A stretch of 64,000 nt of DNA. Source: Oscarella lobularis. Its lineage: Eukaryota > Porifera > Homoscleromorpha > Homosclerophorida > Oscarellidae. This document shows positions 43,806-55,279 of the stretch, piece after piece. The DNA lies in contig NC_089192.1 of NCBI RefSeq assembly GCF_947507565.1, forward strand, positions 1,736,001-1,800,000, in the 5' to 3' direction. Within the stretch, counting starts at the first letter, position 1; each line of letters starts with the position of its first letter. The notes beneath the pieces were generated by a model. That model had not been told where the DNA came from. It made no database searches and saw nothing but the letters and a program-made list of their open reading frames with translations. Made by a program: the position numbers and the translations under genes.

Positions 43806-46655
43806 AGAAACGCGAATTCTACGACGACGTTTGCCTTTGCCTTGATCATTCGCGCATTCGCTACGACGAATTTCGTCGTTGCGCTTTTCGCTTCGATGCG
43901 GATCGCTGTTCTGGCTCCCCGTGCCCGTCTCGACTTTGTTCTCCTCTCGATGAAATAACCGAAGAGCCTGCAGCGTACGTGTGCTGGTAGCACTTTAAGG
44001 AGATAGATTCGTGCGAGCAGCTGATCGAACATCCTCGCTACGAACCACCGGCCAAGAGAGTCGCTGCCGTATACAGGTTTGCATTACGTAACTTGTATTA
44101 GCATTATGCTAATTTGATTTCGCAGCCTACCTGCACGGAAGTGTCCGATTTGGATAGAACTCGGGGTATTACCGAGCTTGCCAGAACAAAAGCCGAAATG
44201 GGACGCATGCAGAGTGAGTTGTCGAGGTGTCGCCGTCGGATATTGGACTTAGAAGACGAGAACAGGAGGAGTCTCGGTCGAATCCCGGTAATTGAGCAGA
44301 CAGGTCTCAATCTGCATTTTAGCATTTAATTAATATCCTACTAATAGACTTATCTGGGTTGATGAAATCTTCCAGAAGGCTCTCATCGGCAGGGGAGGAA
44401 ACAAATTATACAGTGCAAATGAAATGGAAGAATTCTGCAGAGTGCACGCTCCTGGGCTGTTCGACATCCTGAAGAAGGTTGTCACCAGCGGATACTCGAG
44501 CAGTTTAGACGAGGACAGAAGAGACCATCTAAAGCGCCAGAGAGTGGTAGCTGAACTGTATCGTGTTGTATACCTTGGCAACCAGGTAAAAAAATTGTAA
44601 ATTATTTAAACTAAAAATTTGAAATCATGATTTTCAGCAGCTAACCACATTTTTCAACGACGTTGGGTTGCATTTGGCTCTCGAAGGCTGTTCCTAAGCA
44701 GCTCTTGAGTGTGGAAGATCAATTGGAATATGTGGCCATCCTCGAACGATACTGAGATTCAGAAAGGAACTTGCGAATGACAATAAAAGACCGGTAAACA
44801 TGCCCCATATATATTTATTATAATACATGTATGAAAAATAGGTAAAAACATTTATTCAAAATTCGGTTGACAAGAATCAGCTTACCTTGCTCATTATCGA
44901 CGACTTCAACGCCATTCACACCATTCAACGCCCGACTTCATCTGAAACATCAACTGCCATACACATGGTTACGTGCATAGTCGACGTACAAGATACAATT
45001 GGGAAAATTCCTCTCCCTCTTCCTCAAACGACGTCCATTCACTACAAGCCAACATCAGATACCAACAAAGGAGCTGCCAACGTCGGACGCACCTGGGATC
45101 ACGTTTCCACGTATTTAGCCGAATACTTCCAAAAAAATTGGCTGTCTTCTCTTCCGGAGAATTTCCGAAATCTCAACATGAAAGATATCCATAAAACTTT
45201 AGTTGATTTACGGTAAGTAACGGAAACCAAACAATACCGACTGGTAATGACTGTATCCTAGGTTCTACGAGGCACGAAATCAAAGAGAACTTATCTTCTC
45301 CGAAGTGTTCAACTGATCGACGAGCTTCATCAAAATCTGAAATCAATGAAAGATTACAAGTGCGCGCTGACAAATGCCTTTGATATTCACCCGTCTCTGA
45401 AACAGTAAATAGGTTTGAAAGGGTTTCCACCTTTTTTCCTTTACCCCATTCTCAACTTATTTTCTTTCTTTAATTGTTCAAAGGGTAAACTACACCTGCC
45501 TCCAACTGGTTATTGAATTCTTGTACCGTTGCACCGCACAATGGCCTTCGGGCATCAATCAAACTCCGTAAATGCTAGATCGTAGGAATAAACTCGCAGT
45601 AAGATTTAAATGACGCTATGCAGAAATCTGCTGAAGGTAGATGATATGTTTGGTTTATCTGGACTGAAAAAAAGCTTGTGTGAACGTCTGAGAAAGCACT
45701 GTAAATATTTTCGCCGAGTACATATAAGTTTCATACCAGGGTATAGCTTTTGTGTAACCAATTTGTTTAGTCAAGTGTGGATAAATGCTGTAGCATGGTG
45801 CCAAAGTGTTTTCAAATGGCTTGTGAATATTGCTTGGATGAGCTTAGGAAAGATTGCCTTGAGTGAGTTTACAGCACTTTTAATTAGGCCAAATCTGGAA
45901 AAATATTAATTTGAATTTAGATGGCTGTGTCTTTATTTTGAGTACGGATGGACAACTAAAGCATTTGCTTCTCTTTCTTCTGATTGCCACCGGGAAATAG
46001 TAGATGCTAAAATCAAATCACATTGGTAGAATCGGCGCGTTTATCTTCTTTTTTGAAAATATGCTAACGAAAACGTCATTGGAGCACTACAGGTTGTGCT
46101 TATCTGAGAGTTCAGAGATTCATTTTGAGCGACTGAGCCAAACCAAGTATATCATTGATATAGAGCTAAGGGACGCCGGCATCAAATTGATTAGTCGCAA
46201 CTTTCTTCACATTGTGTCTATTGATATGGCTCTGCAATCTCTCTGCGATGTAAACAGCTCTTCCTTAATTTCTTTTTATCAGAATCGTATGTTTTTTAGA
46301 GGGCAAGACCTTTTCTTCCTTCACTAATTAGGCAGATCACTTGTCAAAAGAGAATTGCTGCAATATTTTACTGACCTTAGAAGGCATCAAGGTTAGCGGC
46401 TACTACGGAGAAAGCGTCCAAGTGAGTCTATAAGCGTCGTTATTTTGGCGCTGTCTAACACATAGTGACCACCATTACAAAATTGCATGCTTCTCTACGA
46501 AATGTTGCTACGATTTCTTTTACGATTTTGTGACAAAATTAAAAGAAAACGTAAAAAGAAAAACGGCAGCGTCTTATTTGTCAGAGATCCAAAAGACTGA
46601 TGGTTGGAAAAAGCTACCGAAGGCGCTACAAGACGACGTGGAAATAGAAAGAAGT
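43806..46655 (+). pseudogene. Multi-exon gene of an uncharacterised repeated family, with nonsense codons
   Basis: Coding blocks on one strand. 43806-44080: REFYDDVCLCLDHSRIRYDE and SCEQLIEHPRYEPPAKR with TAG at 43988-43990. 44130-44300: coiled coil RTKAEMGRMQSELSRCRRR. 44357-44586: NEMEEFCRVHAPGLFDILKK and LKRQRVVAELYRVVYLGNQ with a GTAAAA donor. 44642-44772: LTTFFNDVGLHLALEGCS, TAA at 44695-44697, then SIGICGHPRTILRFRKELAN. 44860-45213: LTLLIIDDFNAIHTIQRPTS, VTCIVDVQDTIGKIPLPLPQ and a GTAAGT donor. 45255-45407: LIDELHQNLKSMKDYKCALT. 46345-46421 and 46485-46654: FYDFVTKLKENVKRKTAAS. I have the impression of a widespread family in cnidarians and sponges, function unknown. The two stop codons argue against function. 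Confidence 0.45.
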
Positions 46656-47075
46656 TAGTTTTATTAATTTTGGAGTGCATTAATTCAATGACGGTACATC
46701 CATGCAGCTGCCGCTGAATTCTGAACAAAAACCTGCCTGTCAAGTGAAGCTAAAACCTGAGAAGAAGCGATATCATTTTATGTTCTTTGTACTATTTCAA
46801 ATTGATCATTCAATTTCGTTTGTCTCCTGAGTATCGTGTTTGTTGTTGTTCTAGATCTTTCGCTTGGTGTTAGTTCGCGTGACAATGTATTTTAAATGTG
46901 AGAACGACTGAGTGACTGATGGCGAGCAAGGCATGCTACTCTGCTACTCGAAGACATCTTCTGACTGGTACATATATGTGTGTTGCGTGCGCTATTCGTC
47001 GTAGTTGTCAACTAGTAGTTGCAGAGTTGCCAAGGATGAAAGGAGGGCAGGTGTGAGATTTTTTTGCGCGCGTAG
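46656..47075. other. Spacer, no gene seen
   Basis: Non-coding, with no recognisable element. Confidence 0.35.
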
Positions 47076-47138
47076 CCCCCCCTCAAAATTGTAGCCACGC
47101 CCCCTCAAAATTGTAGCCACGCCCCCTCAAAATTGTGT
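47076..47138. repeat. 22-bp tandem repeat, three units
   Basis: Three units of CCCCCTCAAAATTGTAGCCA-like sequence. The third unit departs at its end. Confidence 0.85.
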
Positions 47139-47312
47139 CAAAACTGCTAAGATTACCCATCGCACCATAGATGTGATTAATACACTAATAGTTATGGATC
47201 ACATTGGAAATACATCAACTATTCTGGCAAGTTAGTCCGACAGTCCCGAATTGTTCTTCACGTAAATGTTGTATAATGCATTTAGTAATTATACATTTAG
47301 TCGCAGCAGTGA

Positions 47313-48850
47313 TCAATGTTTTCGGTGCTGCTTGTTGTACTCCCAAGTCGCTTTTTTGGCATCCCGCAGGAGTCCGTCGCTTGGCTCAAATTTGTGTGCC
47401 GGTTCGTCATCTGAACATTTAATTGTCAGTATGCTTGATAGAGTTCCTTTTGGATCAAGATTAGGACGAAATGAAGTTTTGTTTTTACGAATTATAGAAA
47501 AAATGCGTTCTCCCGCCGCATTAGAATGAGGAATCACCAAAATAAGTTTTGCAACTTTTGAGAGGCGCTGAGATCTTGGCAATCCAATAGGCAATTTTAA
47601 AGACGACAGATAGTGCCATATAACGTCTATTTGGAGGTGCGCAGTGTCGCCCTCCCTAATTCTGGCTTGGTCCCGGACTTTCATTAGAATTTCCCCGTCT
47701 AACAACATCTGATAGTCCTTAAACTCGGCATGCAGTAGATCTTGCTCCATCGGATCGCTGAACGGTAATAATTTTTCAAATCTATACCACGACGCTCATA
47801 ACCTGAAATCATGCTAGTTTACTTATACCTTGTAATAAAGTACTCAACGTGAGAGAAAGAGGAGTCCAAACGCGATGTGAAATCCAACCAAGAAGCGCTT
47901 TTTATCGTCGCGTCGTGAATAGGTAAATTTGATATTGCATAACGAGTTGCTATTTCATATAATGCTCTGACAGCTTCGTAGAATGTTGCAACATTTCGTT
48001 GAGAGACACTACCGTCGGAGAAAAGCTGCCGCAGCCTAGCTTTTGTGGATGTACCAATAAAAAGTTATTCGCCTAAAATACTTTTGATTAGGGATCCAAT
48101 TAGAAAGGAAAATGCTTCACACCTGAGTTCTGGTTCGCTCTTAAGTCAAACTGCAGAGAAGAGATGTCGGTCTTTGCAGCATGTACAACGCGAACTTCAC
48201 ATAGTTTCGTCGCTAAATTCAGCAAGAATTGCTCCATTTGCGCAGACAGAAACGGCAGAAGAGGATCTTCTCGTTGAAGAAATAAGTTGAACGTAGTGAA
48301 TCCGCTAAGAGCTGCCTGAAAAAACAGCAAATAAATTTCCGTCATTGGATCATTAAAAGCCAGCTTCAATCTCTTAAATCGAGCGTGAAAATTGCCTAAA
48401 AATTCAATTGTTAGGTTTATAGCGTATCCTTTATGTAATAGTACTGTTAGAAAGAAAGTAGCTTTTCAGACCGTCAAACTGCCGAACAACGCGAGAAACG
48501 GCATTTTCAAGACAAAGCCATCTTGTTGAAACATGTTTGACAATTTGCCGGTATTCAATATCGCAGAATTGGCAGAATTCTGCCAAGGAGGCCTTTCTCT
48601 TTGTACTTTTGTCAAACCAAAAGTACGTATCGACGACTAAATCTTCAACGTTAAAACTCAACCTGCATCGATAATATAAAGCACGAAACCAAAGAGGAAC
48701 TAAAAGCTTGCCTTCTGAAATGCATCTGCTGCCTTTCTAGCAGTGTTGTGAACAATATGGCATGGGCATCCCATTACAAATGTCGCCGGATTTTTCTGAA
48801 GGACTCTAGATTTGATTGAATTTCTTACTCCCATCATAGCAAAAGATCAT
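47313..48850 (-). pseudogene. hAT-superfamily transposase-like protein, partial
   Basis: Minus-strand blocks from 48850: RNSIKSRVLQKNPATFVMG and CPCHIVHNTARKAADAFQK; 48661-48431: FNVEDLVVDTYFWFDKSTKR and IEYRQIVKHVSTRWLCLENA; 48369-48100: LAFNDPMTEIYLLFFQAALS and FLQREDPLLPFL; 47750-47313: LVIPHSNAAGERIFSIIRKN and SFRPNLDPKGTLSSILTIK, the hAT C-terminal dimerisation region. The layout matches hAT-derived zinc-finger proteins of the ZNF862-like kind. The N-terminal BED/zinc-finger part is missing upstream of 48850. Blocks are separated by short introns. Terminal repeats were not found. Confidence 0.7.
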
Positions 48851-48888
48851 CAGTCTGTGCAATGTTGCTTGCAACGTTGCACAGACTG
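48851..48888. repeat. Short inverted repeat at hAT truncation point
   Basis: CAGTCTGTGCAATGTTGC (48851-48868) faces GCAACGTTGCACAGACTG (48871-48888) with a two-base loop and one mismatch. It sits exactly where the hAT coding similarity stops. Confidence 0.8.
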
Positions 48889-49690
48889 ACCGGGACTTTA
48901 GCGTGTCAAAGAGGTGGTGTCCGTACGCGTAACTAGATTAAGACGAGAGGTTGGGCCAGAGTCTCTATATGCGGCCCTGGGTTGGGCCATTGGAGTCACG
49001 TGACAGGCGCGCAGACCCCTATTCAAAGCACAACGGTCGTTGGGATCTCTCGCTGACGGTCAGTTCGGCGAATCGACGTGTCGAAGTAAGTACAAGCCGG
49101 ACGATCGATACATTACGCGGCTAGCTTTCTCAGAGATCGACTTTGGCGACGGCGTTCTCCGTCGCCAACTGGCTGGGACTCGCCTGGGAGCGTAAGGGAG
49201 GAAAACGACCTGTCTCAGTTTCTTAATAGCGTCTTTCCTAGGCATGTTTCGTTACTCCGCGCGACCGAAGGGGCGAGAAAAGACCCAAAACGCAAGGTCG
49301 CCGGAAGGGAGGGTTCGAAAAGTATACTAATCGTTTCTTCTTTAGGCTGTACCAGTCATATTTCGAGTCAGGAGTGGAGCTCTAGGCGGTAAGCTGGGCA
49401 GGGTGGGGAAGGCTAATTTTTCTCTTCTTTAGCGTTTTTATTTTCCTAACCAAGTAAGTCTACTGTTAATTTTAGGTTTAGGTTAGATTAGAATTTTTAC
49501 ATGGCATCCCTGTTTTATGACTATTTTTTACGATTTTTTTATAGAATTTTTTACACAATGCATGATAATATTATGTTTTTTTGTAGTGCCCGAAGCAGGC
49601 CGGAATTAGGTTTTTTTTAGCTGCTAGAACTGTAAATAGTAATTTATAGATAATAAAAAATATAGAAATAATTTTTGCGCTAAACTGCTC
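48889..49690. other. Non-coding region
   Basis: A 61-codon minus frame at 49060 lacks support. The right part is A/T-rich. Confidence 0.35.
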
Positions 49691-49694
49691 GCGT

Positions 49695-50573
49695 GATGCC
49701 AATTAAAGTGGATTCCAGAGGCACGCTCCAGGTAATTACCCGTTGCACGTGCACAGGTAATTGGTTAATAAGGGGCGGGCTTTCGTTGTGACGTAGCGTG
49801 TCAAGACCGTATTGCTGCAGCATGGCATTATCTGTCCAAAAGTGCGGCTGTTAGTATTTCCAATTAATGTTCACAATAAGCATTGGATCCTGGGAGTGAG
49901 TCGCCTTTGAAATTTAAGATGAATAATAAAATAAAATTATGTACTTCACTTTTAGCTGGTAGACTTTACAGAGACGTCGGTGACTGTGTTAGATCCTTTG
50001 GGAGAAGCAGGAAGCGGTAACTGTTTAGAATGGCGGCAAAAGATAATGTAATGGAATAGCGTTATTACAATGTATCATGCGCTGTAACGTCTTGTTAAAT
50101 GGAAATTGCTTCAATGTGTCAAGGATGATGGGAGCTGGCGCAAGTGGAAATTTTTCACTATAAAGGATTTCAAGGTATAATATCGTGTCTACATAATATA
50201 TAACATGCAGTCACTAAACAACATGCAGACTTTACCGTTGCAAAGGAATGGCAGCGATTGTGGCATATTCGTAATTATGGTAAGACTTCAAATTGTTACG
50301 TTAATTTCTGAAATTGTGGCTAATAGTACGCCTTGTGCAAAATATTAAAAAGGACGCTGACTTTTTCTCAAGTAAGTGGCGCCAATGTCGGAACTGACTG
50401 ATATCAATGTCACTTAGGTTACCATGGAGAAAATACGCAAATGGATAGCCGGATTGCTCCTCCAAAATTCCCATAGGATTCCGGGCGAATTGGATACAGA
50501 TGACAGTCAGTCTCTGAGGGAAATGGGGATATGCAACAGTTCTTCAGAAGACTCATGTAAACCTGTAACGTAG
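49695..50573 (+). CDS. Ulp1/SENP-type (C48) cysteine protease, partial gene
   Basis: Short exons assemble a Ulp1 catalytic core. About 49860-49895: PINVHNKHWILG (catalytic His in HW). 49956 on: LVDFTETSVTVLDPLGEA (catalytic Asp in VDF). About 50100-50174: DDGSWRKWKFFTIKDF. About 50226-50279: TLPLQRNGSDCGIFVIM, with the Gln of the oxyanion hole and the catalytic Cys. Then a short exon near 50330-50370. About 50419-50573: TMEKIRKWIAGLLLQNSHRI, ending at TAG 50571-50573. Family members cleave SUMO or similar modifiers, and many copies in invertebrates belong to transposons. A first exon from ATG 49695 (MPIKVDSRGTLQ, then GTAATT) is possible. All key residues are present. Confidence 0.6.
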
Positions 50574-51884
50574 CAGATATCATTCGTTTTGATATTCTGA
50601 ATAGTCGAAATGGTCGAAGAAATGCACATACAAAAGGCTGATATATGCTTGTGGGACGAAAAGTATGTTACACACTAATATCTACTTCTTTCAACAACTA
50701 CTCTTTTTTCATTAAATAAGAATTGCTCAATACAATAGACAAGCTTTCGAGTCAGTGTACAGAACGGCCAACTAAAATACCTATTCTTAACACTAAAAGC
50801 GAGCTGCACACATGCATGCATATGTTTATATAGTAGGCTCACTATGCTCGACAATTAGATGTTTGGAACTTTAAAAGTAGGCTTTCGTTTCCGTTTCGCG
50901 TGCGCTACAGCGAGATATCCCTGGCGCAAGAAGGCGCAAGACGGAGACGGAGCGCTCCGCTCGTGAGACGGCGAGGAAAAACGAAGTCCTTCCTGCCTTC
51001 AGGTGAGCTTTGGGAAGTATTGGCTTTGCAGCTATGGACGGGCTGCGCGGGAATTGGCCGTGCAGCTCCTCGCTCGCATCGTAGAAGCCTTGGCTCGCGT
51101 CGGTAGGCTATCGTGCGTCATTCAATGACGCCTCGGCTTAGTTTAGGCGCCCTAGTCGCTCGCGATTCCGACCGGAAGTAGAAAGTCGAGCGATTAGGTC
51201 CCCTCACTAATGTTTTCTGACTTTTTAGGCTATTCTGAAGACGCAGGAAGGATCCAAGAGAAGCTCAAGCAGCTGTGTTTCGGCTGCGAAGGAAACGGTA
51301 AGTTGCAGACACCATTTTCAAGTTATTTATCTGAATCATCTTGTTTTTATTTTTTCCAGAGTTCTGGGATAAAGAAGAAGGCTTCCAGTATTTTTAGATT
51401 TTTTGTATTTTGTATTTTTTAAAAATATTTTTTAAATAAACTTTTTGCAACTCATTTACTTTGCCTTGGAAAAGCGTACAAATATCCCCCAACTTATCTG
51501 CAAGAAAAAAGATTTTGAAATATGCTAAAGTTTTCAAAATATTTCAAATTATATGTAAGTTGTTTTTGTTACTGATTTCTGAAAAAACGGGCTCAAAAAA
51601 ATTTCAAATTTTAAACACACAAAGAATCTACGTAATGAAATTTTTTATGTTTGAGTTCAATGTCAGAAAGTATTTATTGAAGGAAATATCGATTTTTGAA
51701 ATTTACATTTGGGACTGCTGTTTTTTTATTGCTAATAACTTGCGAACGGATTGTCAAATTCAAAACATTTTTTCGCATATTGATTTCTCTACTAATTCTA
51801 TTAGATACATTAAAAGAAGTAAAAATGAGCGTTATTGCCTTGATTGGCGACTAACGGCGAAAGCCGTGTAGTGTTACATGAAGG
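50574..51884. other. Mostly non-coding; one possible small exon
   Basis: A stretch with good splice ends (TTTTTAG before 51231, AACG then GTAAGT after 51297) could encode YSEDAGRIQEKLKQLCFGCE. The remainder is A/T-rich. A 136-codon frame at 51461 is low complexity and doubtful. Confidence 0.3.
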
Positions 51885-51886
51885 TA

Positions 51887-53864
51887 TTCTCTGTCCACGC
51901 TCAGTTCATACGTGCTGGGGAGGAAGGGGTGGGTGTTATGATCTAATTAGCCCAGGCTCGGTTAGTTGTGCTGGAAGAATCGCTTCTTTTACCACAGTTT
52001 GAAAACTGTGTATAGCATAAAATATATACAGTAGACATACATTGGGCCTTTCGAAACCTTCTCTTGGCTAATCAGTCATGCTGCGTATCGTTTGGCAGTC
52101 TGCTTGCTCGATCCCCTTCGCGCGCGCTGTTCTCGCGACCTCTACTAGTAGACGTGAGATTTACCCACCGCTTCTTGCGTCATGCCGCGTGGACAGAGGA
52201 TAACGTCGAAGGAAAAGCGTATTGTACATCGAGTATGGACGTTTTTTAAGGAGGAGAGCGAAAAGGACGCCAGGGACCGGATAGGGGTACAGCGGGTTCT
52301 TGATCCACTTCATGCCGCCACTGGATTTTCGAAGCAAGCTCTGTGTAAAATTAAACGGGAGTTTAAGGAATCCGGGACGTTTTCTCCCACGCCAAAAAAA
52401 GCCAAACGTTATTCGGTTTCACGCCTTGTCATTAACGTCGATGACTTCGATAGATCAACTATTCGACAGACTCTTCATGGCTTTTACGAAAGAAAAGAAT
52501 ACCCTACCCTTATTTCGCTTTTAAAAATCGTTCGTGAAGAGGGAATTTTCAATGACGGGAAATCAACGTTGGCCAAACTTTTGAAGTTAATAGGTTTTAA
52601 ATACAAGAAAAGAAACGACAAAAAATATTTTTATGAGCGCAAAGATATTGTCGACCAGAGGCATCGTTATCTTCGTGAAATTAGAAAGTACAGGAGAATG
52701 CAAAAATCAAAATCGTTTTTCTGGACGAAACGTGGGCAAATTCCCATGTAGCACCTGAAAAAATCTGGCTTTATGAAACAGGCGAAGGAGGATGGAAAAG
52801 ACCGTCCGGAAGAGGAAAGCGCCTAATAATTTTACATGCAGGTAACGGTTGTGCAAGGAGTGAAAATGTTTTTACGTACATTATTTCATAGGAGGAGATA
52901 TGGGTTGGATACCAAATGCGGCATTGGTATTTCGATCCAAAAAGCAAACTGGCGATTATCACGACGAAATGAACTCGAAGCATTTTGAAGAATGGCTTGA
53001 GAAAACTCTTATTCCTAACGTTCCTGCAAATTCAGTTATTGTTCTTGACAACGCACCGTATCATAATCGTGTGATTGATCCCGTTCCCACAAAGTCGTCA
53101 AAGAAAGACGTTATGCAGAAGTGGTTAACTGATTATGGTATTGCCTGGGAAAGATCCGACTTGAAAAGCGATTTAATGAAGAAAATCAAAGAGTCCAACC
53201 CCAGAAAAGCCTATGCTACAGAATTGCAGAGACCAATGGACTCGTTGTATTGAGAACACCAGTCGCACACTGCGAGCTCAACCCGATAGAACTCGTATTA
53301 TCAAAGGTAAAAGGATATCTAAGAGTAAATAATACATCGTTCAAGCTTGCAGACTTCGAATCACTTGTACCTGCAGCTTTTCATTCAGTCTCGCAAGAGA
53401 TGTGGCAACATTTTTGTACACACGCAATCAAAGAAGAAGAAAAATGTTGGGAAAAAGATGGCCTATTTGAAAACGCAATAGACGAATTCTGGATAGAACT
53501 TAATGTCGATGATGACGAAAAGGACGAAATTAGTGATGACGAAGAACTTGATCATGAAGACCGAATTCTAATGTCTGCTGATTTATGAAGAGTAAACGAA
53601 AGATAGAAATTATACATTTAAAGACGTACAGTAAATAATGAGATAATTGGGCACGCCCCTAAAAGGCGTGCCAAACCGCAAAAAAACCTTTGACGCGCGG
53701 GTGCCTCATATGGCACGCAACGTATGTCTTTTGCTGTATACGGGCGTTTGATTTTGCTACCGGGAACTTAGCGCTTTCGGAAGACGAAAAGACGGACCAA
53801 ATAGAAGGTACGGGGCCGAAGATATACGCGTTTTTTGAAGTATGAACTGAGCGTGGACAGAGAG
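51887..53864. mobile_element. Tc1/mariner-type transposon, 1978 bp, complete ends
   Basis: Inverted terminal repeats of 25 bp: left [T]TCTCTGTCCACGCTCAGTT, then CATAC (51887-51911); right the reverse complement (53840-53864), one mismatch at the outermost base. TA lies on both sides (51885-51886, 53865-53866). It encloses one transposase gene on +. A small GGCACGCC/GGCGTGCC hairpin lies near the right end (53650-53671). Confidence 0.88.
52182..53588 (+). CDS. Tc1/mariner (IS630-type) DDE transposase, two frameshifts
   Basis: Start at ATG 52182 (MPRGQRITSKEKRIVHRVW). The N-terminal half carries a helix-turn-helix-like region (STLAKLLKLIGFKYKKRND). Catalytic motifs: VFLDETWANSHVA (first Asp, after a frame change near 52685), SVIVLDNAPYHN (second Asp) and HCELNPIELVLSKVKGYLR (Glu). 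A short intron (about 52842-52890) interrupts before GGDMGWIPN. Roughly 80 residues separate the second Asp from the Glu, longer than the 34-39 of classic Tc1/mariner; the insert includes DVMQKWLTDYGIAWERSD. A second frame change lies near 53222. The acidic C terminus ends at TGA 53586-53588. Recent but damaged. Confidence 0.8.
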
Positions 53865-53866
53865 TA

Positions 53867-55150
53867 GCTGAAGCCTTTAGAAAATGTGACCGAGCCCAAC
53901 TCGAATTGCAAAAGCGCAATCGCAGCCACTGCAAACTAGCATGGATCGATGTCAGCCTAGGCAAGTAGTAAAACCCTAGAATTGCATTTGAATCCGTTCC
54001 TTCGCAGATAAGATATCGACACTTTTCGTCTCAGGACGACAAAACTCAACCAATTTTTCTGCAATTTACACAACTCATTGAATAGGTAATTTCAAATCTA
54101 TTTTCAAAGCGACCTAAGCAAAAATCCTTTTATGAAAGTCGCAATTAGCGTTCAAATGTAGGAAAAAGAGCTAGCGCACACTATACATTGACAGTTTTTA
54201 TCGTTTTTCATCAAAAAGAAGCCGATCGGACGTATCGCTACCATGCAAGCGGCTTCTTCAGAGTTTTCTGAAGCCATCTGCAATGGTAAGAGTGAATTAT
54301 AAGTCACGAGCAGCATAACGGAACTCGCGAACTCCATCGCGATTTCCACTCAGCGACGCAGACGTTCTTTTTCTAGTCCATCTTTTGTTATTGCTCTCTT
54401 CTATACCTCCTACAGACGCTAAGTTAAACTAGTAAGCCTAAAACCCTAGCCCAACCCTAATTAGGGTTGCTTAGTGCACTGAAACCCTGTCTTTTTAGAT
54501 CGTCAGCGCTTGCAAAAATATCCACTCATCATCTCGGTTGCAGAAGTCTAACACAGTGAAGCTCTTTTTCAGATAAGTCAATTTTCACTCAACAATGAAT
54601 GAGCTTGATACTTTTAACTGTCATTTCTGTATGGAAAAAGTTATGATTGAAATGCATCAGAAGAGAGAAAATTTATGAATGGACTGCTTATGCTAAAGTA
54701 TAACTCAGCAAAAAAGAATTCAGCTCATACCAACTGTTTGCCTTGCAGGCGCAGGCAGCGCCACTTTTTTGCAACTTTTCGTGTAAGGTAAGCAAAAAAG
54801 TCAGCGTCACTGTGTAATGTGTTTTCTAATTTTATTTGGTGACAGAAAAAAAGATTTGACGAACAAAAGAACACCAGTGAGGCGAAGGACGAATCTTTGA
54901 AGACCATATGATGGACGAGATAGGATGTCATTTGATATTTGCTATAATTCAGATAAGCCAAAATTCCAGTGTTTACTTTTCTTTCTTTTTTGACATTATA
55001 GTGAGCAGGAATGGTCAGAAGGACAATTCATGGCAGCTTCTTGACGACCGGTGCAACTTATGGCTGATGACGAGTACGTGATGTCGGTAACGCCATTAAT
55101 TTCAACATTATAACGTTCCTGTACTATTTTTCTAGAATTAGCTTATTTAT
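53867..55150. other. Non-coding region
   Basis: No supported gene. Contains a telomere-like palindrome AACCCTAATTAGGGTT (54453-54468) with CCCTA repeats beside it. Confidence 0.4.
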
Positions 55151-55184
55151 TTAGATCAACTCAACTCGATAGAACGCAACGACA

Positions 55185-55270
55185 GTATAAGTCAAAACTC
55201 AAAGCATAAGTCAAAGCTCAAGAAAGAAGTTCAACAAGTCAAAACTCAAAATATAAGTTCAACACCGTGA
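55185..55270. repeat. Degenerate AAGTCAAA[AG]CTCAA tandem repeat
   Basis: Four to five irregular units just downstream of the RING gene's stop codon. Confidence 0.6.
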
Positions 55271-55279
55271 ATGAAGAAG

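Noticed and set aside
49060-49245. Minus-strand frame of 61 codons
   Set aside because: No homology or splice support.
51461-51871. Protein-coding gene (136 codons)
   Set aside because: Translation is Lys/Ile/Phe-rich as expected from A/T-rich DNA; no conserved motif.
53659-53964. Minus-strand frame of 101 codons
   Set aside because: It overlaps the right terminal repeat of the Tc1/mariner element and has no motif.
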